A stretch of DNA of 64,000 nt from Limobrevibacterium gyesilva (GTDB lineage: Bacteria > Pseudomonadota > Alphaproteobacteria > Acetobacterales > Acetobacteraceae). Position 1 is the stretch's first letter, and every line of letters begins with the position of its first letter. The stretch spans positions 310,001-374,000 of the forward strand of contig NZ_JAPDNT010000002.1 in assembly GCF_025989185.1 (NCBI RefSeq), read 5' to 3'. Below the pieces are notes generated by a model, which saw only the letters and a list, made by a program, of their open reading frames with translations, was not told the DNA's origin and searched no databases. The position numbers and the translations under genes are program-made. This document shows positions 44,114 to 53,346 of the stretch, one piece after another.

Positions 44114-44467
44114 ATGAGCGTACTCGACACCATCGTCCAGCAGCTCGTCGGCCCCGAGTCGGCTTCGCCTTGGCTTGCCAAGACGATCCGCGGCCTGCTG
44201 ACCGGCGGCGCCGATGGCATCGGCGTGAAGGAGCTGATCCGGCGCATGGAAGCGGCCGGACTGGGTGACATCGCCCGGTCCTGGCTCGGCAAGGGCCCCA
44301 ACCTGCCGATCTCGCCGCAGCAGTTGCGGCAGGTGCTCGGCCCGGAGATCCTGCGCGGGACGATCGACCGTTCGGGCCTCACGGAAGACGAGGTGCTGGC
44401 CGAACTCAGTGAACATCTGCCCGCCGTCATCAATCACCTCACGCCGGGCGGCCAGCTGCCGGACTGA
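44114..44467 (+). CDS. YidB/DUF937 family protein
   Basis: A 117-residue protein of the YidB (DUF937) type. The pattern is a helical N-terminus (MSVLDTIVQQLVGPESASPW), a Gly-rich turn (GLLTGGADGIGVKELIRRME), then GLGDIARSWLGKGPNLPISP and QQLRQVLGPEILRGTIDRSG. The end (LTEDEVLAELSEHLPAVINH) closes the family domain. No signal peptide or membrane segment is seen. YidB proteins are common and uncharacterised. It lies alone between two operons, convergent with the dppF-like gene (29-bp gap). Confidence 0.78.
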   Translation: MSVLDTIVQQLVGPESASPWLAKTIRGLLTGGADGIGVKELIRRMEAAGLGDIARSWLGKGPNLPISPQQLRQVLGPEILRGTIDRSGLTEDEVLAELSEHLPAVINHLTPGGQLPD

Positions 44468-44496
44468 CGCCGTTCGGACACTCCTGTGCCCTGGTG

Positions 44497-45486
44497 TCAG
44501 CCGGAGACGCGGATGCAGGCCACCGGCCACGCGCCGCCGCGGTCCTCCAGCGCCGGCACGGCTTGTGCGCAGGCGGGCTGAGCGATCGGGCAACGGGGAT
44601 GGAACGCGCAGCCGGGCGGCGGCTTCAGCGGGCTCGGCAACTCGCCGGTCACCGCAGCTTGGCGGTTGCGCCTGGCTTCGCGCGCGGCGGGCTTCACATG
44701 CGGCACCGCGCGGATCAGCGCCTGGGTGTACGGGTGCCGGGGTGCCGCGAACAGGTCCGCCGTCGGCCCGACCTCCACGATGCGGCCGAGATACATCACG
44801 GCCACGCGATGCGTCATGTGCTTCACCAGACGCAGGTCGTGGGTGATGAACACCAGGGTCAAACCGAGCCGCGCCTGCAGCTCCAGGAACAGGTTCACGA
44901 TCGAGGCCTGGACGGACACGTCCAGGGCCGACACCGGCTCGTCGGCAATGATCAGCGACGGCTCCACCGCCAGCGCCCGGGCGATGCCGATGCGCTGTCG
45001 CTGGCCGCCGGAGAACTCGTGCGGATAGCGCTCGGCCGCATCGGCCGGCAGGTGCACGAGGTCGAGAAGCTCGCGCACCCGCGCGGGAACTTGCGCGCGG
45101 GCAACCACGGCATGCACGGACAGCGCTTCCGCCAGCGTGTCGCCCACGGTCATGCGCGGATTGAGCGAGCCGTACGGGTCCTGGAACACCATCTGCACAT
45201 GGCGGTTGAAGTTCCGGCGTGCATCGCCCTGCAGCGCCAGCACATCCGCGCCTTCGAAGCGGATCGCGCCTTCGTCCGGCTCGTACAGCCGCACCAAGCA
45301 GCGCGCGAAGGTGGATTTGCCGCAGCCGGACTCGCCCACGATCCCCAGCGTTTCGCCGCGGCGCACCTCCAGGCTCACCTGCTCGACCGCATGCACCGCT
45401 TGCCGCGGGCGGCCGCTCAGCACGTCGACCAGGCCACGACGGGCGGGAAACCGCTTGGAGACGCCCTCGACTGCGAGCAGCGTCAT
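44497..45486 (-). CDS. peptide-type ABC transporter ATP-binding protein (DppF-like)
   Basis: Second ATPase of a complete Dpp-type importer, 329 residues. Walker A is GESGCGKSTFARCL, the signature is FSGGQRQRIGIARAL, and Walker B is LIIADEPVSALDV. The Opp/Dpp C-terminal cysteine region GCAFHPRCPIAQPACAQ, a probable Fe-S or structural site, is present. Residues around HVQMVFQDPYGSLNPRM are standard. It is the last gene of the operon and overlaps the DppD-like gene by 4 bp. Confidence 0.93.
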   Translation of the reverse strand: MTLLAVEGVSKRFPARRGLVDVLSGRPRQAVHAVEQVSLEVRRGETLGIVGESGCGKSTFARCLVRLYEPDEGAIRFEGADVLALQGDARRNFNRHVQMVFQDPYGSLNPRMTVGDTLAEALSVHAVVARAQVPARVRELLDLVHLPADAAERYPHEFSGGQRQRIGIARALAVEPSLIIADEPVSALDVSVQASIVNLFLELQARLGLTLVFITHDLRLVKHMTHRVAVMYLGRIVEVGPTADLFAAPRHPYTQALIRAVPHVKPAAREARRNRQAAVTGELPSPLKPPPGCAFHPRCPIAQPACAQAVPALEDRGGAWPVACIRVSG

Positions 45487-46478
45487 GCCGCACCCTCCTC
45501 TACCCTGGCCGGCAGGCGTGTTGCCGCGTAGCAGGCGCTGTCATGCCCTGGCGCATACGCCGTCAGCACCGGCCGCTCGGTGGTGCAGCGTGGCTCGGCA
45601 TAACTACAGCGCGGCGCGAAGGCGCAACCCGGAACCGGCGAGTCGATCCGCGGCGGCTGGCCTGGGATCGGCGTCAGCATCGCCCCGGCGGCGCCATCGC
45701 CGGGCATCGAGCGCAGCAGCGCATCGGTGTAGGCATGGCGCGGGCGGTTGAACACCAGCTCGACCGGCCCGGTTTCGCACAGCCGCCCGGCATACATCAC
45801 CGCCACCCGGTCGCAGGTCTCCGCCACCACGCCGAGGTCGTGCGTCACCAGAACCATCGCCATCCCCAGCTCGCTCACCAGCTGCAACAGCAATGTCAGG
45901 ATCTGGTCCTGGATGGTCACGTCCAGCGCGGTCGTCGGCTCGTCGGCCAGCAGCAGCGCCGGCTGCGCGGCCAGCGAGATCGCGATCATCGCACGCTGGC
46001 GCATGCCGCCGGAGAATTCGTGCGGATACTGGTCGAGCCGCGTCGCCGCCGAAGCGATGCCGACCAGGCCCAGCAGTTCGATCGCGCGGCGGCGCCGGGC
46101 CGCGCGATCCATGTCGGTATGCGCGACCAGCACCTCGTCGATCTGCATGCCGATGGGCAGCACCGGGTTCAGGGCCGACATCGGCTCCTGGAACACCATC
46201 GCCACCTGGCCGCCGCGTATGGCGCGCAGGCGCTCATCGGGGATGGTCAGCAGATCCTGCCCGTGCCACAGCACCCGGCCGGACACGGCGGCGTTGTCGT
46301 GCAACAGCCGTGGGATGGCGCGCAGCGTGACACTCTTGCCCGAGCCGCTCTCGCCCACGAGTCCCAGCACTTCCCCGGCGCCGACATCGAAGGTGACGCC
46401 GTCCACCGCATGCACCGCGCCGCGTCCGGTCGTGAAGGTCACGCGCAGGTCCTGCACCTGCAGCAGCGGCGTGTTCAC
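45483..46478 (-). CDS. peptide-type ABC transporter ATP-binding protein (DppD-like)
   Basis: First ATPase of the Dpp-type importer, 331 residues. Walker A is GESGSGKSVTLRAI, the signature is FSGGMRQRAMIAISL, and Walker B is LLLADEPTTALDVT. MVFQEPMSALNPVLPIGMQI and the C-terminal GCAFAPRCSYAEPRC are family features. The start is a GTG at 46478 (MNTPLLQVQDLRVTF) whose bases overlap the DppC-like stop by 4 bp. The frame is open further upstream but is unconserved there. Confidence 0.93.
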   Translation of the reverse strand: MNTPLLQVQDLRVTFTTGRGAVHAVDGVTFDVGAGEVLGLVGESGSGKSVTLRAIPRLLHDNAAVSGRVLWHGQDLLTIPDERLRAIRGGQVAMVFQEPMSALNPVLPIGMQIDEVLVAHTDMDRAARRRRAIELLGLVGIASAATRLDQYPHEFSGGMRQRAMIAISLAAQPALLLADEPTTALDVTIQDQILTLLLQLVSELGMAMVLVTHDLGVVAETCDRVAVMYAGRLCETGPVELVFNRPRHAYTDALLRSMPGDGAAGAMLTPIPGQPPRIDSPVPGCAFAPRCSYAEPRCTTERPVLTAYAPGHDSACYAATRLPARVEEGAA

Positions 46479-47308
46479 CGGCGAACCTCCAGCAGGTCCG
46501 CGAGCCCATCGCCGGTCAGGCTGAACCCCAGCCCGGCCAGCACGATCGCCGCGCCGGGAAACAGCACGATCCAGGGCGCCGTGGTGAAGAAGTTCTTGCC
46601 GTCGGCGATCAGCACGCCCCACTCGGCGGTCGGCGGCTGCGCGCCCAGGCCCAGATAACCCAGGCTCGAGCCGAGCAGAATCGCCAGCGCCATGTCGGTG
46701 ACGGCATAGACCAGCACCGGGCGCACGGCGTTGGGCAGGATGTGGCGGAAGATGATGCGCGGCGTGGAATAGCCGAGCACCCGCGCGGCGGCGACGTATT
46801 CGCCGCTCTTCTGCACCAGCACCTCGCCGCGCATGAGCCGGGCATAGAACACCCAGCCCACTGCAGTCACTGCGATATACATGTTCGCGAGCCCGGGCCC
46901 GAGGATCGCGACGATGGCGATGACCAGCACCAGGAACGGGAAGGTCACGACGAGATCGACAAGGCGCCCGAACACCGCGTCGGCCACGCCGCCGTACCAG
47001 CCGACGAACAACCCGATGAGGCTGCCGAGCAGGCCCGGGAAGATGGTGGCGAACAGCGCGATCTGCAGATCCACGGCCGCAGCCGCGATGGTGCGCGAAA
47101 GGATGTCGCGGCCGAACTGGTCGGTGCCGAACAGGTGCGCAGCACTCGGCGGCGACAGCAGGGCGTTGTAGTCGAAGGCCAGCGGGTCATAGGGCGCGAA
47201 CGTCCCGGGCGAGACCGTGAACGCCACCATGACGGCCAGCAGCGCGAGGCCGCCGAGCAACGGCGCCGGAAGCGGCCGCGACGCAATGCGCGCGAGCACC
47301 GCCCGCAT
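46475..47308 (-). CDS. peptide-type ABC transporter permease (DppC-like)
   Basis: A 277-residue permease. LFGTDQFGRDILSRTI is the DppC hallmark after TM1, and the EAA loop reads EYVAAARVLGYSTPRIIFRH. GSSLGYLGLGAQPPTAEWG and LFPGAAIVLAGLGFSLTGDG complete the pattern. The ATG shares one base with the DppB-like stop (TGATG). It belongs to the five-gene operon dppABCDF. Confidence 0.92.
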   Translation of the reverse strand: MRAVLARIASRPLPAPLLGGLALLAVMVAFTVSPGTFAPYDPLAFDYNALLSPPSAAHLFGTDQFGRDILSRTIAAAAVDLQIALFATIFPGLLGSLIGLFVGWYGGVADAVFGRLVDLVVTFPFLVLVIAIVAILGPGLANMYIAVTAVGWVFYARLMRGEVLVQKSGEYVAAARVLGYSTPRIIFRHILPNAVRPVLVYAVTDMALAILLGSSLGYLGLGAQPPTAEWGVLIADGKNFFTTAPWIVLFPGAAIVLAGLGFSLTGDGLADLLEVRR

Positions 47309-48246
47309 CAGCGCCCCACCCGCGGATCAAGCCACATCTGCACGAGATCGGTGACCAGGAACGCCAGGGAGACCAGCACTGCCAGCACCAGCGTGAGCGC
47401 CTGGATCACCGGGTAATCGCGGGCGAAGATCGAATCCACCATCAGCCTCCCGACGCCGGGAACCGCGAACACCGTCTCGGTGATGACGGCGCCGCCCAGC
47501 AGCGACCCGATATGCAACCCCACCAGCGTCACGGTGGCGATCAGCGCATTGCGCAGCACATGCCGCAGCAGCACGACACGCGATCGCAGCCCCTTGGCGC
47601 GGGCGAAATCCACGTATTCCGCGCGGATCACCGACAGGATGGAGGCGCGGAGGTTGCGCATGACGATCGCGGAGAGGCTGAAGGCGAGCGTCACCGCCGG
47701 CAGGAAAAGATGATAGATATGCTCAGCAAAAGTGTCGCCGTAGCCGCCGACGGGAAAGATCCGCAGCCATGCCGCGAACACCGTCAGCAGTACCAGGCCC
47801 ACATAGAAGATCGGCGAGGACAGTCCCACCTGGAACACCCCGCGGATCAACAGGTCCGGCCAGCGATTGACTTTCAGCGCGGCCACGAAAGCGAGCGGCA
47901 GCGCCAGCGCCAGCGCGATCACGATGGCCATCCCCGTCAGCATCAGCGTCACCGGCAGCCGTTCGGCGATCAGCCGGGTCACGGGAATGCGGAACGCCAG
48001 CGAGGTGCCGAACTGGCCGCGCAGCACCGACTCCAGGAACGCCAGCAACTGCATGCCGATCGACTGGTCCAGGCCGAGCTGACGGGTCAGCCGCGCCACG
48101 GCCTCGTCGCTGCCGCGGTCCCCCAGCAGCGCCATCACGGCGTTGCCGGGCAGCAGTCGCGCCAGCACGAACACCGCCAGCCCGATCAGAAGGAAGGTCG
48201 GCACCATCTGCAACAACCGCGATACCAGCCAGGCTCCGCGGCTCAT
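47308..48246 (-). CDS. peptide-type ABC transporter permease (DppB-like)
   Basis: A 312-residue permease with about six membrane segments. VFVLARLLPGNAVMALLGDR is the N-terminal periplasmic region, and the EAA loop is EYVDFARAKGLRSRVVLLRH. SLLGGAVITETVFAVPGVGR follows as expected. It is separated from the binding-protein gene by 91 bp holding a strong hairpin (48273-48297). Downstream genes overlap by 1-4 bp. Confidence 0.92.
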   Translation of the reverse strand: MSRGAWLVSRLLQMVPTFLLIGLAVFVLARLLPGNAVMALLGDRGSDEAVARLTRQLGLDQSIGMQLLAFLESVLRGQFGTSLAFRIPVTRLIAERLPVTLMLTGMAIVIALALALPLAFVAALKVNRWPDLLIRGVFQVGLSSPIFYVGLVLLTVFAAWLRIFPVGGYGDTFAEHIYHLFLPAVTLAFSLSAIVMRNLRASILSVIRAEYVDFARAKGLRSRVVLLRHVLRNALIATVTLVGLHIGSLLGGAVITETVFAVPGVGRLMVDSIFARDYPVIQALTLVLAVLVSLAFLVTDLVQMWLDPRVGR

Positions 48247-48272
48247 CTGACGGCCTCAGTGCATGGCCGCAT

Positions 48273-48297
48273 GCCCCCTCCCGATGCGGGAGGGGGC
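48273..48297. terminator. GC-rich hairpin between binding-protein and permease genes
   Basis: Arms GCCCCCTCCCG (48273-48283) and its perfect complement (48287-48297) with a 3-nt ATG loop. No T-run follows. Such hairpins between a binding-protein gene and its permeases often stabilise or partly terminate the mRNA so that the binding protein is made in excess. A dispersed REP-like palindrome is the other option. Confidence 0.5.
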
Positions 48298-48337
48298 TGG
48301 CCAACCTTGGCCGGGCTCATGCGCGCCATTGGCCGCA

Positions 48338-49954
48338 TCACTTCTCGACGTAGGCCGCCTCGAAGTAGTTGTTGCCAAGCGGGATCTGCACGAATCCCTT
48401 GGCATTGCCGCGGAACGCCACCGGATACGGCGTTTCGTACAGGAACAGGATCGGCGCGGCGTCGACGTAGATCTTCTGCAGCTCGGCGTACTGCGCCTGC
48501 CGCTTGGCCGGATCGACCTCCTGCTGGCTCTGCAGGAACAGCTCGTTCACGCGCTTTTCCTCCCAGCCGGAGTGCAGCGCGTGGATGTTCGGGTAGTAGG
48601 CGAAATACGAGGTAATCTCGCTCGGGTCGGCGATGTCGTCCGTCCAGGCAGCCGTCCGCATCTGGAAATCCTCGGCGCGGTAGCGCGCCGTGCGCGTCGG
48701 GTTGTCCAGCAGCTCGATCTTCAGCCGCACGCCGATCTGCGCCCACATCTGCTGCACGGTCGTCAGGTTGTTCATCTCGTCCTGGTTGCCCGCCAGCGCG
48801 ATGCAGGACAGTTCCAGGCCGTTGGCGAACCCCGCCTCGGCCAGCAGCGCCTTCGCCTTCGCGGGGTCGTAGCGATAGACCGGCCCGTCCTTGCGCGACA
48901 GCGGCGTGGACGACGACATGAACGACTGCAGCGGCTTGCCCAGCCCGAGCGTGGTGATGGCGATCACCGCGTCCTTGTTCACGGCGTAGTTCAGCGCCTG
49001 CCGCACCTTCACGTTGGAAAGCGGGTTGTCCTGGCCGTTCTTCAGCTTGTCGCGCACATACAGCGTCAGGTAGGCGACGCGCGTGGACGGCCACAGCTCC
49101 ATGCGCAGATTCTTGTCGGCCTGCAGTTCCTTTACCCGCGAATACGGCACGAACTCGGTGCCGTGGATCTCGCCGGCCTTCAGCTTCAGGATGCGCGTGG
49201 CGTCGTCGGGAATGATGGCGAATTCGAGCTCGTCGAGATACGGCAACGGCTGCCCGTCCGGCGCCTTCTTCCAGTAATGCGGGTTGCGCTTCAGCAGCAT
49301 GCGCTGGCCGCGCTGCCATTCCGTCAGCATGAACGGGCCGGTGCCGATCGGCTTCTCGGCGAAGGCCTTGGCCTTCTCGTCCTCGGTGGCGCCCGGCGCC
49401 GCGGCGAACGCCGCCTGCGGCAAGATGCCGGTGTTGAACATCGCCAGAGCCGGCAGCAGCGTCGGGTCGGGGTGCTTCAGTTTCAGCACCACCGTGGACG
49501 GATCGGTGATCTCGACCGCGTCGATCGAGGCAATCATCTCGTTCCACGCGCCGTTCTTCGGGTTGCGCGCGCGATCCAGCGACCACTTCACGTCGCTCGC
49601 CTTCAGCGGCGTGCCGTCGCTGAATTTCACGCCCTCGCGCAGCGTCAGCGTCAGCGCCTTGCCGCCGTCGCCCAGCACCCATTTGGTTGCCAGGCCCTCC
49701 TGCACGCCGATGCCCTCTGGCGTGGGCATCAACAGCGTGTCGTAGATGCTGTTCATCACCCAGATGTCGACATTGGCGTCGCTCAACACGGGGTCGAGGA
49801 ACAGGCTGTCGGCATAACGCGCATAGACCATCCTGCCGCCCCGAACGGCGGCCGCCCTGGCCGCAGTCGGCATGCCCATTGTCGCCAGCGTGGCCAGGCC
49901 CACGCCCCCCCCGAGAACGAAGCGGCGGCCGACCGAAGATCCGTTGTCCATCAA
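48338..49954 (-). CDS. peptide-type ABC transporter substrate-binding protein (SBP_bac_5)
   Basis: Periplasmic binding protein of 538 residues. The leader has a twin-arginine-like core (VGRRFVLGGGVGLATLATMG) with cleavage near ARAAAV. Family features are GGRMVYARYADSLFLDPVLS, GVKFSDGTPLKASDVKWSLD, GTGPFMLTEWQRGQRMLLKR and KVRQALNYAVNKDAVI. It is the first gene of the dppABCDF operon, with an AGGGGGG-like ribosome site. The ligand is unknown. Confidence 0.92.
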   Translation of the reverse strand: MMDNGSSVGRRFVLGGGVGLATLATMGMPTAARAAAVRGGRMVYARYADSLFLDPVLSDANVDIWVMNSIYDTLLMPTPEGIGVQEGLATKWVLGDGGKALTLTLREGVKFSDGTPLKASDVKWSLDRARNPKNGAWNEMIASIDAVEITDPSTVVLKLKHPDPTLLPALAMFNTGILPQAAFAAAPGATEDEKAKAFAEKPIGTGPFMLTEWQRGQRMLLKRNPHYWKKAPDGQPLPYLDELEFAIIPDDATRILKLKAGEIHGTEFVPYSRVKELQADKNLRMELWPSTRVAYLTLYVRDKLKNGQDNPLSNVKVRQALNYAVNKDAVIAITTLGLGKPLQSFMSSSTPLSRKDGPVYRYDPAKAKALLAEAGFANGLELSCIALAGNQDEMNNLTTVQQMWAQIGVRLKIELLDNPTRTARYRAEDFQMRTAAWTDDIADPSEITSYFAYYPNIHALHSGWEEKRVNELFLQSQQEVDPAKRQAQYAELQKIYVDAAPILFLYETPYPVAFRGNAKGFVQIPLGNNYFEAAYVEK

Positions 49955-50057
49955 GTCCCCCCTGTTTTTTGCTTGGAATCGTTAAGTGCGCTAGCTGGTA
50001 CCCTCTTGCTCGCGGCTCAGCCTGTCAACGGGCCGCAATGGCAGCGTTCCCGGCCGG

Positions 50058-52373
50058 TCACCTGGCATTTCGGATCGCCTGCCATACACGCTCCGGCGTG
50101 GCCGGCATATCCAGTACTTTCACCCCGAGCGGCGCCAGCGCGTCCAGCAAGGCGTTCATCACCGCCGGCGCCCCACCGGCCGCCCCCGCCTCCCCGCAGC
50201 CCTTCACGCCGAGCGGATGGCTGGGCGCAGGCGTGGGGAGCGTTTCCAGCACCAGCGGCGGCAATTCATCGGCGCGCGGGATCTGATAGTCCATGAACGA
50301 TCCCGTCAACACCTGGCCGGACTCGGCATCGTGCACAACGCGCTCGCACGCCGCCTGGCCGATCCCCTGGGTCACGCCGCCCTGCAACTGGCCTTCCAGC
50401 AGCTTCGGGTTCAGCACACGGCCGAAATCGTGCAACATGGTGTAACTGGCCAATGTCCAGACGCCGGTGTCCGGGTCGACCTCGACCTCGGCAACATGGC
50501 ACCCGTTCGGGAAGGTCGGGCCGGAGGGGTTCCAGAACCCGTTGGCCGCCAGCAATGCAGGCGCGCCGTGCTGTCCCAGCCGCCGCGCCACTGCCTGCAG
50601 TGCCACCTTGCGGTCGGTGCCGACGATCCGGAACGCCCCGTCCTCAAACACCACGTCCGCCTCGGCCGCCTCCAGCGCGTCGGCGGCCAGCGGCGTGGCC
50701 TTGCGGATCAGGTCCACGGAGGCGTCGGCCAGCGCTGCACCGCCGATTGCGATCGATGCCGAGCCGCCGGTGCCATGGCCCGAGGGGATACGGTCGGTGT
50801 CGCCCTGCACCACGTCGATGTCCGCGGGATCGATGCCGAGCTGATCGGCCACGAGCTGGGCATAGGCGGTTTCGTGCCCCTGACCGTTGGACATGGTGCC
50901 GATCAGCACGGTCACGCGCCCGTCGGGGTTCAGCTCCAGCCACGCATGCTCGGCCCAGGAGCCCGCGACACGCTCGCAGTAATGCGCCCAGCCCAGGCCC
51001 CGCAGCCGGCCGCGCTGCGCCGCCGTGTCCCGGCGGGTGGGAAAACCCGCGGCATCCGCGCGCTGCAGGCCGGTATCGAGCATCGCCGGGAAGTCGCCGC
51101 TGTCATAGCGCAGGCCAAGCCCGGTGGCGTAAGGCATGTCCGCGGGGGACAGCAGATTGCGGCGGCGCAACTCCAGCCGGTCCATGCCGAGCACGCGCGC
51201 GGCGTGGTCCACCAGCCGCTCCAGCAGATACACCGCCTCCGGCCGCCCGGCGCCGCGATAGACCTCGGTGGGTGCGGTGTTGCTGAACACGCCGGTCACG
51301 GCGACATGGATGCAGGGCAGCCGGTAGACACCCGCCAGCGCCGGCATGTTCGAGGTCGGCGAAAGCTGCCCCTTTGGCGCCAGATAAGCCCCCACGGCAG
51401 CAGTGGATTTCACCCGCAGCGCGAGGAAGTGGGCGTTGGAATCAAGCGCCAGATCGGCGGTGTAGACGTTGTCGCGGGCCTGGTAGTCGGACAGGAACCC
51501 GTCGGCCCGCTCGCCCACCCAGGCGACGCTACGGCCGGTGCGGCGTGCCGCCCAAAGAACGACGACCTGCTCGGGATACAGCGCGTTCTTGATGCCGAAA
51601 CTGCCGCCGACATCGGCCACCGTCACGCGCACCCGATCCTCGGGGACGCGGAACACGCTCTCGGCCAACGCCGTCTTGAGACCGTGCGGCATCTGTGTGC
51701 CGGTGGACAGGGTGTAGCGGCCGTCCGCGAAGGCGCCGATGGCGCCACGGGTCTCGAGCGATCCGACATGGATGCGGTTGTTGATGGCCGGCAGACGCAC
51801 CACGCGCGCGGCCCGGGCGAAGGCTGCAGCCACCGCCGCTTCGTCGCCGGCGGACCAGCGGAAGCAGATATTTCTCGGCGCCTCGTCCCACACCAGCGCC
51901 GCGCCGGGCGCCGCGGCCTCGGCGGTGCCGGTGACGGCCGGCAACGGGTCGTATTCCACCATCACGGCCTCGGCGGCGTCGCGCGCCTGCTGGGCGGTCT
52001 GCGCCACCACGACGGCAACGCTGTCGCCGACGAAGCGCACGCGGCTGCGCGCCAGCGCCGGATGTTCCGGGCGGAAGGCGAAATCCTGATCCGCCGGCGT
52101 TCCGGGCAGCCGGATCAGGTCGCTGCCCGCGGGGATGCCGCCCAGGCCGTCAGCCGCGTAGTCCTCGCCGGTCAGCACCACCAGCACGCCGGGCATGGCC
52201 CGGGCCGCCGCGGTGTCGATGCCCAGGATGCGGGCATGCGCATGGGGGCTGCGGATCATCGCGGCATGCGCCATGTCCGGGCGCAGCATGTTCGCGGTAA
52301 AGCGGCCCCGCCCGGTCAGCAGCCGCGTGTCTTCCTTGCGCAGCATCGGCTGCCCGAACGCGTTCGATCCCAT
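50058..52373 (-). CDS. molybdopterin-binding subunit of a xanthine dehydrogenase/CO dehydrogenase-family enzyme
   Basis: A 771-residue molybdenum-hydroxylase large subunit. The N-terminal hammerhead domain opens QPMLRKEDTRLLTGRGRFTA. VRVTVADVGGSFGIKNALYP and TEVYRGAGRPEAVYLLERLV are cofactor-site regions. IGTMSNGQGHETAYAQLVAD and the C-terminal LGVKGCGEAGAAGGAPAVMN carry the probable catalytic Glu. The oxidised substrate (aldehyde, N-heterocycle or CO) is unknown. No CoxM (FAD) or CoxS (2Fe-2S) gene is adjacent, which is unusual. The start is an ATG at 52373 just inside a GTG. Confidence 0.92.
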   Translation of the reverse strand: MGSNAFGQPMLRKEDTRLLTGRGRFTANMLRPDMAHAAMIRSPHAHARILGIDTAAARAMPGVLVVLTGEDYAADGLGGIPAGSDLIRLPGTPADQDFAFRPEHPALARSRVRFVGDSVAVVVAQTAQQARDAAEAVMVEYDPLPAVTGTAEAAAPGAALVWDEAPRNICFRWSAGDEAAVAAAFARAARVVRLPAINNRIHVGSLETRGAIGAFADGRYTLSTGTQMPHGLKTALAESVFRVPEDRVRVTVADVGGSFGIKNALYPEQVVVLWAARRTGRSVAWVGERADGFLSDYQARDNVYTADLALDSNAHFLALRVKSTAAVGAYLAPKGQLSPTSNMPALAGVYRLPCIHVAVTGVFSNTAPTEVYRGAGRPEAVYLLERLVDHAARVLGMDRLELRRRNLLSPADMPYATGLGLRYDSGDFPAMLDTGLQRADAAGFPTRRDTAAQRGRLRGLGWAHYCERVAGSWAEHAWLELNPDGRVTVLIGTMSNGQGHETAYAQLVADQLGIDPADIDVVQGDTDRIPSGHGTGGSASIAIGGAALADASVDLIRKATPLAADALEAAEADVVFEDGAFRIVGTDRKVALQAVARRLGQHGAPALLAANGFWNPSGPTFPNGCHVAEVEVDPDTGVWTLASYTMLHDFGRVLNPKLLEGQLQGGVTQGIGQAACERVVHDAESGQVLTGSFMDYQIPRADELPPLVLETLPTPAPSHPLGVKGCGEAGAAGGAPAVMNALLDALAPLGVKVLDMPATPERVWQAIRNAR

Positions 52374-52406
52374 CACCGCTCCCCGTTTCGAACCAGCAGA
52401 GTACGC

Positions 52407-53156
52407 TTATTGCCCCGCATCATGAAGCCGGCGCGAAACCCGCCTTGCGGCCTCGACGGCACCCTGGATCAGGCGATCCCGCCCGTGGTCGAAGCGCGAC
52501 GATACCGAAGCGATGTTCAGCGCCGCCACCACCTGCCCTTCCGCATCCACGACCGGTGCGGCCACGCCGGAACCGCCAAGGACATATTGCTGCTCGATCG
52601 TGGCGTAGCCGTCCTGGCGCACCCGGGCGAGGATCGCCTCCAGCGCCGCGGAATCCGTGACCGTGTGCGGCGTCAACGCCCGCAGCTTGCGTCCGAGCAG
52701 CGCGCGGCGCCATTGCGCCGGCGGCAGATGCGCCAGCAGCAGCCGGCCCATGGCGGTGCAATAGGCCGGGCGCAGATGGCCGAGATCGGCGTCGTAGCGC
52801 AGCTCCAGCGGGCTCACCTCCTTGGCCAGCGCGCGGACGCGGCTGCCTTGGGCCAGCACACCCAGAAGGATGGTCTCCTTCACCCTGGCACGCAGGTCCT
52901 GCATCACCGGCAGCGCCGCCTCGCGCAGCCGCGTCGCCATGTCCGGGCCAGCGCCGGCGCGGTCGCACAGACGGTAGCGGTCGTCCTCGGTGCGGGCGGC
53001 ATAGCCCCGGCCGACCAGTGTGCGCAGCAGCAGCAGCGTGCTGCTCTTCGGCAGCAGCAAGGCGGCGGCGATGGTGCTCAGCGTTTGCGGCTCGGGATGC
53101 GCCTGCAAATGCTCCAGCAGATCCAGGACCCGGGCCGCCGACCGGACCTCGCTCAC
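52407..53156 (-). CDS. IclR family transcriptional regulator
   Basis: A 249-residue regulator. The winged HTH spans about 6-65 (SAARVLDLLEHLQAHPEPQT, then IAAALLLPKSSTLLLLRTLV). The IclR effector domain follows, with YCTAMGRLLLAHLPPAQWRR, RVRQDGYATIEQQYVLGGSG and VVAALNIASVSSRF. The start is GTG at 53156, the only start codon before an in-frame stop upstream. The molybdenum-hydroxylase gene lies 33 bp downstream on the same strand, so the regulator may control it. The effector is unknown. Confidence 0.9.
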   Translation of the reverse strand: MSEVRSAARVLDLLEHLQAHPEPQTLSTIAAALLLPKSSTLLLLRTLVGRGYAARTEDDRYRLCDRAGAGPDMATRLREAALPVMQDLRARVKETILLGVLAQGSRVRALAKEVSPLELRYDADLGHLRPAYCTAMGRLLLAHLPPAQWRRALLGRKLRALTPHTVTDSAALEAILARVRQDGYATIEQQYVLGGSGVAAPVVDAEGQVVAALNIASVSSRFDHGRDRLIQGAVEAARRVSRRLHDAGQ

Positions 53157-53176
53157 GCGCGGGCCAGACGGGTCTT

Positions 53177-53192
53177 GTTCAACATCCTGAAC
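53177..53192. promoter_or_regulatory. candidate IclR-type operator
   Basis: GTTCA-6 nt-TGAAC (53177-53192) is a 5-bp dyad lying 21 bp before the IclR start codon. Its place would suit autoregulation. IclR-family sites vary greatly, so this is a weak candidate. The rest of the 190-bp spacer 53157-53346 shows no gene. Confidence 0.3.
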
Positions 53193-53346
53193 TCCGTGTT
53201 GCTTTCATCGCGCTCCGTTCCGGTCCGGCCGTGGTTTTCGGCCAGTGCTGTTCGCGCATCATACGCATGAGCCAAACCGCAATGACAAGGTTGCCGCCTC
53301 GCCCCCCGATCTGCGGCATGAAGCCCGATGGGGCCGAGACGGCACT

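Noticed and set aside
50217-53270. 1017-codon plus-strand open frame
   Set aside because: It is antisense to the molybdenum-hydroxylase and IclR genes. It is rich in His, Gln and Arg, as expected for the complement of GC-rich codons.
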